This document shows, one piece after another, positions 14,395-15,537 of a stretch of DNA of 15,537 nucleotides. Location: assembly GCA_002292025.1 (NCBI GenBank), contig DBBC01000155.1, forward strand, positions 1-15,537, in the 5' to 3' direction. The DNA is from Firmicutes bacterium UBA994. Its GTDB lineage: Bacteria > Bacillota > UBA994. The notes below the pieces were generated by a model. That model was not told where the DNA came from and did not search any database. It saw only the letters and a list, made by a program, of their open reading frames with translations. Each line of letters begins with the position of its first letter. Positions within the stretch are counted from its first letter, which is position 1. The translations under genes were made by a program, and so were the position numbers.

Positions 14395-15537
14395 ATGTTA
14401 AAGGGAAAAATGAAATTTATGGTGCCTGTGCTGGTCGTAGCGCTTATAGCATCCGGGTTTGTCTTGGGCTACAACGTCCGCCCCGCGTTCGCGTACATTA
14501 CCTTGGAAGTTAACCCTAATCTAACCCTCACAGTGGACGCAAGGAACCGCGTACTGGCCGTAGAACTTGGGGAAGGCAAGGCTCAGGAGATTTTCACCGG
14601 CATGAGTTTTCGCAATATGCAGCTTGAGAAGGCATTGGAAACCATCACGACTAAGATTGAAGCCGCAGGGCTGCTGACCCCCGAGCGCCGCGTCTTGCTT
14701 ACCGCCCATCCTGCTCCCGGTACCAGCCCGGAGCAGCTCAAGCCGCTGCTGGAAAGAGCACAGGCTGTAATGAAAGTGCATATCCATGAAACTGCTACCG
14801 CTGTGCCGGTGGGCACTGTAGTTGCGTCTGCCGCGCTAGCCGAGGCGGGGAGGAAGCTGGGTGTTTTGCCGTCGTTGTATGCCGAGCTAGTCGCTGAAGG
14901 CATCTCGCATGAGACACTGGTAACATTGTTTGCGCAACTGACAGGCGAAGGTATTTCTGCCAAGCGGTTTAGAAAAGAAATCAAAGACATCGCGGAAAGT
15001 TTACTCGACATGCGTGAAGAGGGTATAAGTGAGGCGACGGCCTTACAGGTACTGCAAAAAGCCATTAAAGCCGACCCCTCTCTGAGCGAAGTCACCACCC
15101 TCGTAGCTGACTTTATCGACTTAATTGAGAGCGGATTTACACCGGAGCAGGCCATGGCGGCTGTCACTATGGCGATTGCCGCTGACCCTACTCTGAGCGA
15201 ACACAGCACGATTGTATCGGTACTCATAGATCTAAGGGAGATGGGTGTCTCAGGCACCGATGCTCTGGCCAAGGTCCAGGCGGCTATCGCCAGTGACCCC
15301 ACACTCGGGGGTTTAGATGACTTAATAGAAAAAAGGCATCCCGAAACCCGTGGACGCGCCCTAGGCCGGAATAAGGACAAGGACCGGAGTGAAGAGGAGC
15401 GCGATGACAAGTATGAGGAAGACGATAAAGATGAGGACAAGGATGAGGACAAGGATACAGGCCTGACGACTGTACCCACAGCCAGCGCCATGCAGCGGGC
15501 GCGGGAAATTGCACTGACCGCCGTCCCAGGAGGCACG
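14395..15537 (+). CDS. Exported RsgI-like protein with repeats and start of PepSY domain (partial)
   Basis: This gene runs off the right edge after 381 codons. The N-terminus is a signal peptide or anchor (MKFMVPVLVVALIASGFVL, 6-24) with a possible signal peptidase site after RPAFA at residue 33. Immediately after comes AYITLEVNPNLTLTVDARNR, closely matching AYLEIEVNPSVRLTVNSRRQ in the preceding protein. The similarity continues through the P-x-Q/E-P stretch near 107-125 and LYAELVAEGIS (161-171). Residues 200-310 are three tandem 37-residue repeats; a charged K/D/E linker (315-354) follows, and residues 363-381 (SAMQRAREIALTAVPGG) look like the opening helix of a PepSY domain. It has no N-terminal cytoplasmic region able to bind a sigma, so it is probably an extracytoplasmic partner or competitor of the putative anti-sigma protein. 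Function is unknown. The start ATG 14395 follows AGAGGTGA by five bases. Confidence 0.82.
   Translation, partial: MLKGKMKFMVPVLVVALIASGFVLGYNVRPAFAYITLEVNPNLTLTVDARNRVLAVELGEGKAQEIFTGMSFRNMQLEKALETITTKIEAAGLLTPERRVLLTAHPAPGTSPEQLKPLLERAQAVMKVHIHETATAVPVGTVVASAALAEAGRKLGVLPSLYAELVAEGISHETLVTLFAQLTGEGISAKRFRKEIKDIAESLLDMREEGISEATALQVLQKAIKADPSLSEVTTLVADFIDLIESGFTPEQAMAAVTMAIAADPTLSEHSTIVSVLIDLREMGVSGTDALAKVQAAIASDPTLGGLDDLIEKRHPETRGRALGRNKDKDRSEEERDDKYEEDDKDEDKDEDKDTGLTTVPTASAMQRAREIALTAVPGGT
14992..15324 (+). repeat. Three tandem 37-residue protein repeats
   Basis: Each 111-base unit (14992-15102, 15103-15213, 15214-15324) encodes a 37-residue helical repeat. It has the pattern of a hydrophobic helix, then E-x-G, then a second helix ending AI-x-x-DP(S/T)L, for example AIAADPTLSE in unit 2. 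Units are equal in length without gaps. They are clearly related at protein level but diverged in DNA, so the duplication is old. A weaker related segment (161-199 of the protein) precedes them. Confidence 0.85.
15430..15453 (+). repeat. Twice-repeated 12-base unit in the charged linker
   Basis: GATGAGGACAAG occurs twice in tandem and encodes DEDK repeats in the low-complexity linker before the PepSY-like part. Such a repeat can expand or shrink by slippage in steps of four residues without breaking the frame. Confidence 0.7.

Noticed and set aside
14583..15536. A long serine-rich reading frame on the minus strand (over 300 codons).
   Set aside because: It is the shadow of the plus-strand RsgI-like gene, whose signal peptide, repeats and PepSY-like start are coherent. 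The antisense product is low-complexity and shows no domain.
1..15537. CRISPR arrays, tRNAs, rRNAs, insertion sequences or phage genes.
   Set aside because: No regularly spaced direct repeats, no cloverleaf-like segments, no transposase or integrase motifs were found on either strand by eye.

Overview
The window looks like a chromosomal segment from a Firmicute, probably of the Clostridia type with fairly high G+C. This rests on gene order and protein style: the block lysine-decarboxylase-like gene, tmk, darA, holB, ricT, rsmI, then abrB on the opposite strand, then metG is the order I know from Bacillus subtilis (yaaO-tmk-darA-yaaR-holB-ricT-yabA-yabB-yazA-rsmI-abrB-metS), with yaaR, yabA, yabB and yazA missing. 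Start codons are often not ATG, with GTG or TTG preferred by the Shine-Dalgarno sequences at metG, rsmI, tmk, the decarboxylase, the MATE gene and the sigma factor. I see no RNA genes, insertion sequences, phage genes or CRISPR array.

Layout. 1-1731 (minus): metG, running off the left edge. 1732-1998: back-to-back promoters of metG and abrB. 1999-2244 (plus): abrB with a zinc-knuckle tail, closed by a strong terminator at 2273-2300 that overlaps the end of rsmI. 2290-8769 (minus): a tightly packed run transcribed in the order MATE exporter, decarboxylase, tmk, darA, holB, ricT, rsmI, with overlapping or near-touching genes except for a 73-base gap after the MATE gene and a 134-base structured gap before rsmI. 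8770-8978: divergent promoter region. 8979-10268 (plus): MFS transporter. It collides tail to tail, with overlapping stop codons, with a two-component system (minus: response regulator 11691-12389, then histidine kinase 10265-11701). 12390-12559: divergent control region with a strong SigA-type promoter for the response regulator and an 8-bp inverted repeat. 12560-15537 (plus): ECF sigma factor, a membrane-anchored RsgI-like putative anti-sigma protein, and a second exported RsgI-like protein with 37-residue repeats and the beginning of a PepSY-like domain, cut by the right edge.

How the genes work together. The left half is housekeeping: dTMP supply (tmk), clamp loading (holB), c-di-AMP sensing (darA), RNA-processing control (ricT), 16S rRNA methylation (rsmI), Met-tRNA charging (metG) and a transition-state regulator (abrB). 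The right half looks like an envelope-sensing module: a sensor kinase with an extracytoplasmic domain, its OmpR-type regulator, and a divergent ECF sigma/anti-sigma pair followed by a secreted paralogue of the anti-sigma protein. The most unusual content is this last module: an ECF-type sigma paired with an RsgI-middle-domain protein that has neither a visible HxxxCxxC zinc motif nor a recognisable RsgI N-terminal domain, followed by its duplicated, repeat-bearing partner. Other oddities are a RicT whose usual C-terminus is replaced by a cysteine-rich tail, a HolB without the zinc module, and an MFS gene whose best Shine-Dalgarno points to a CTG start.
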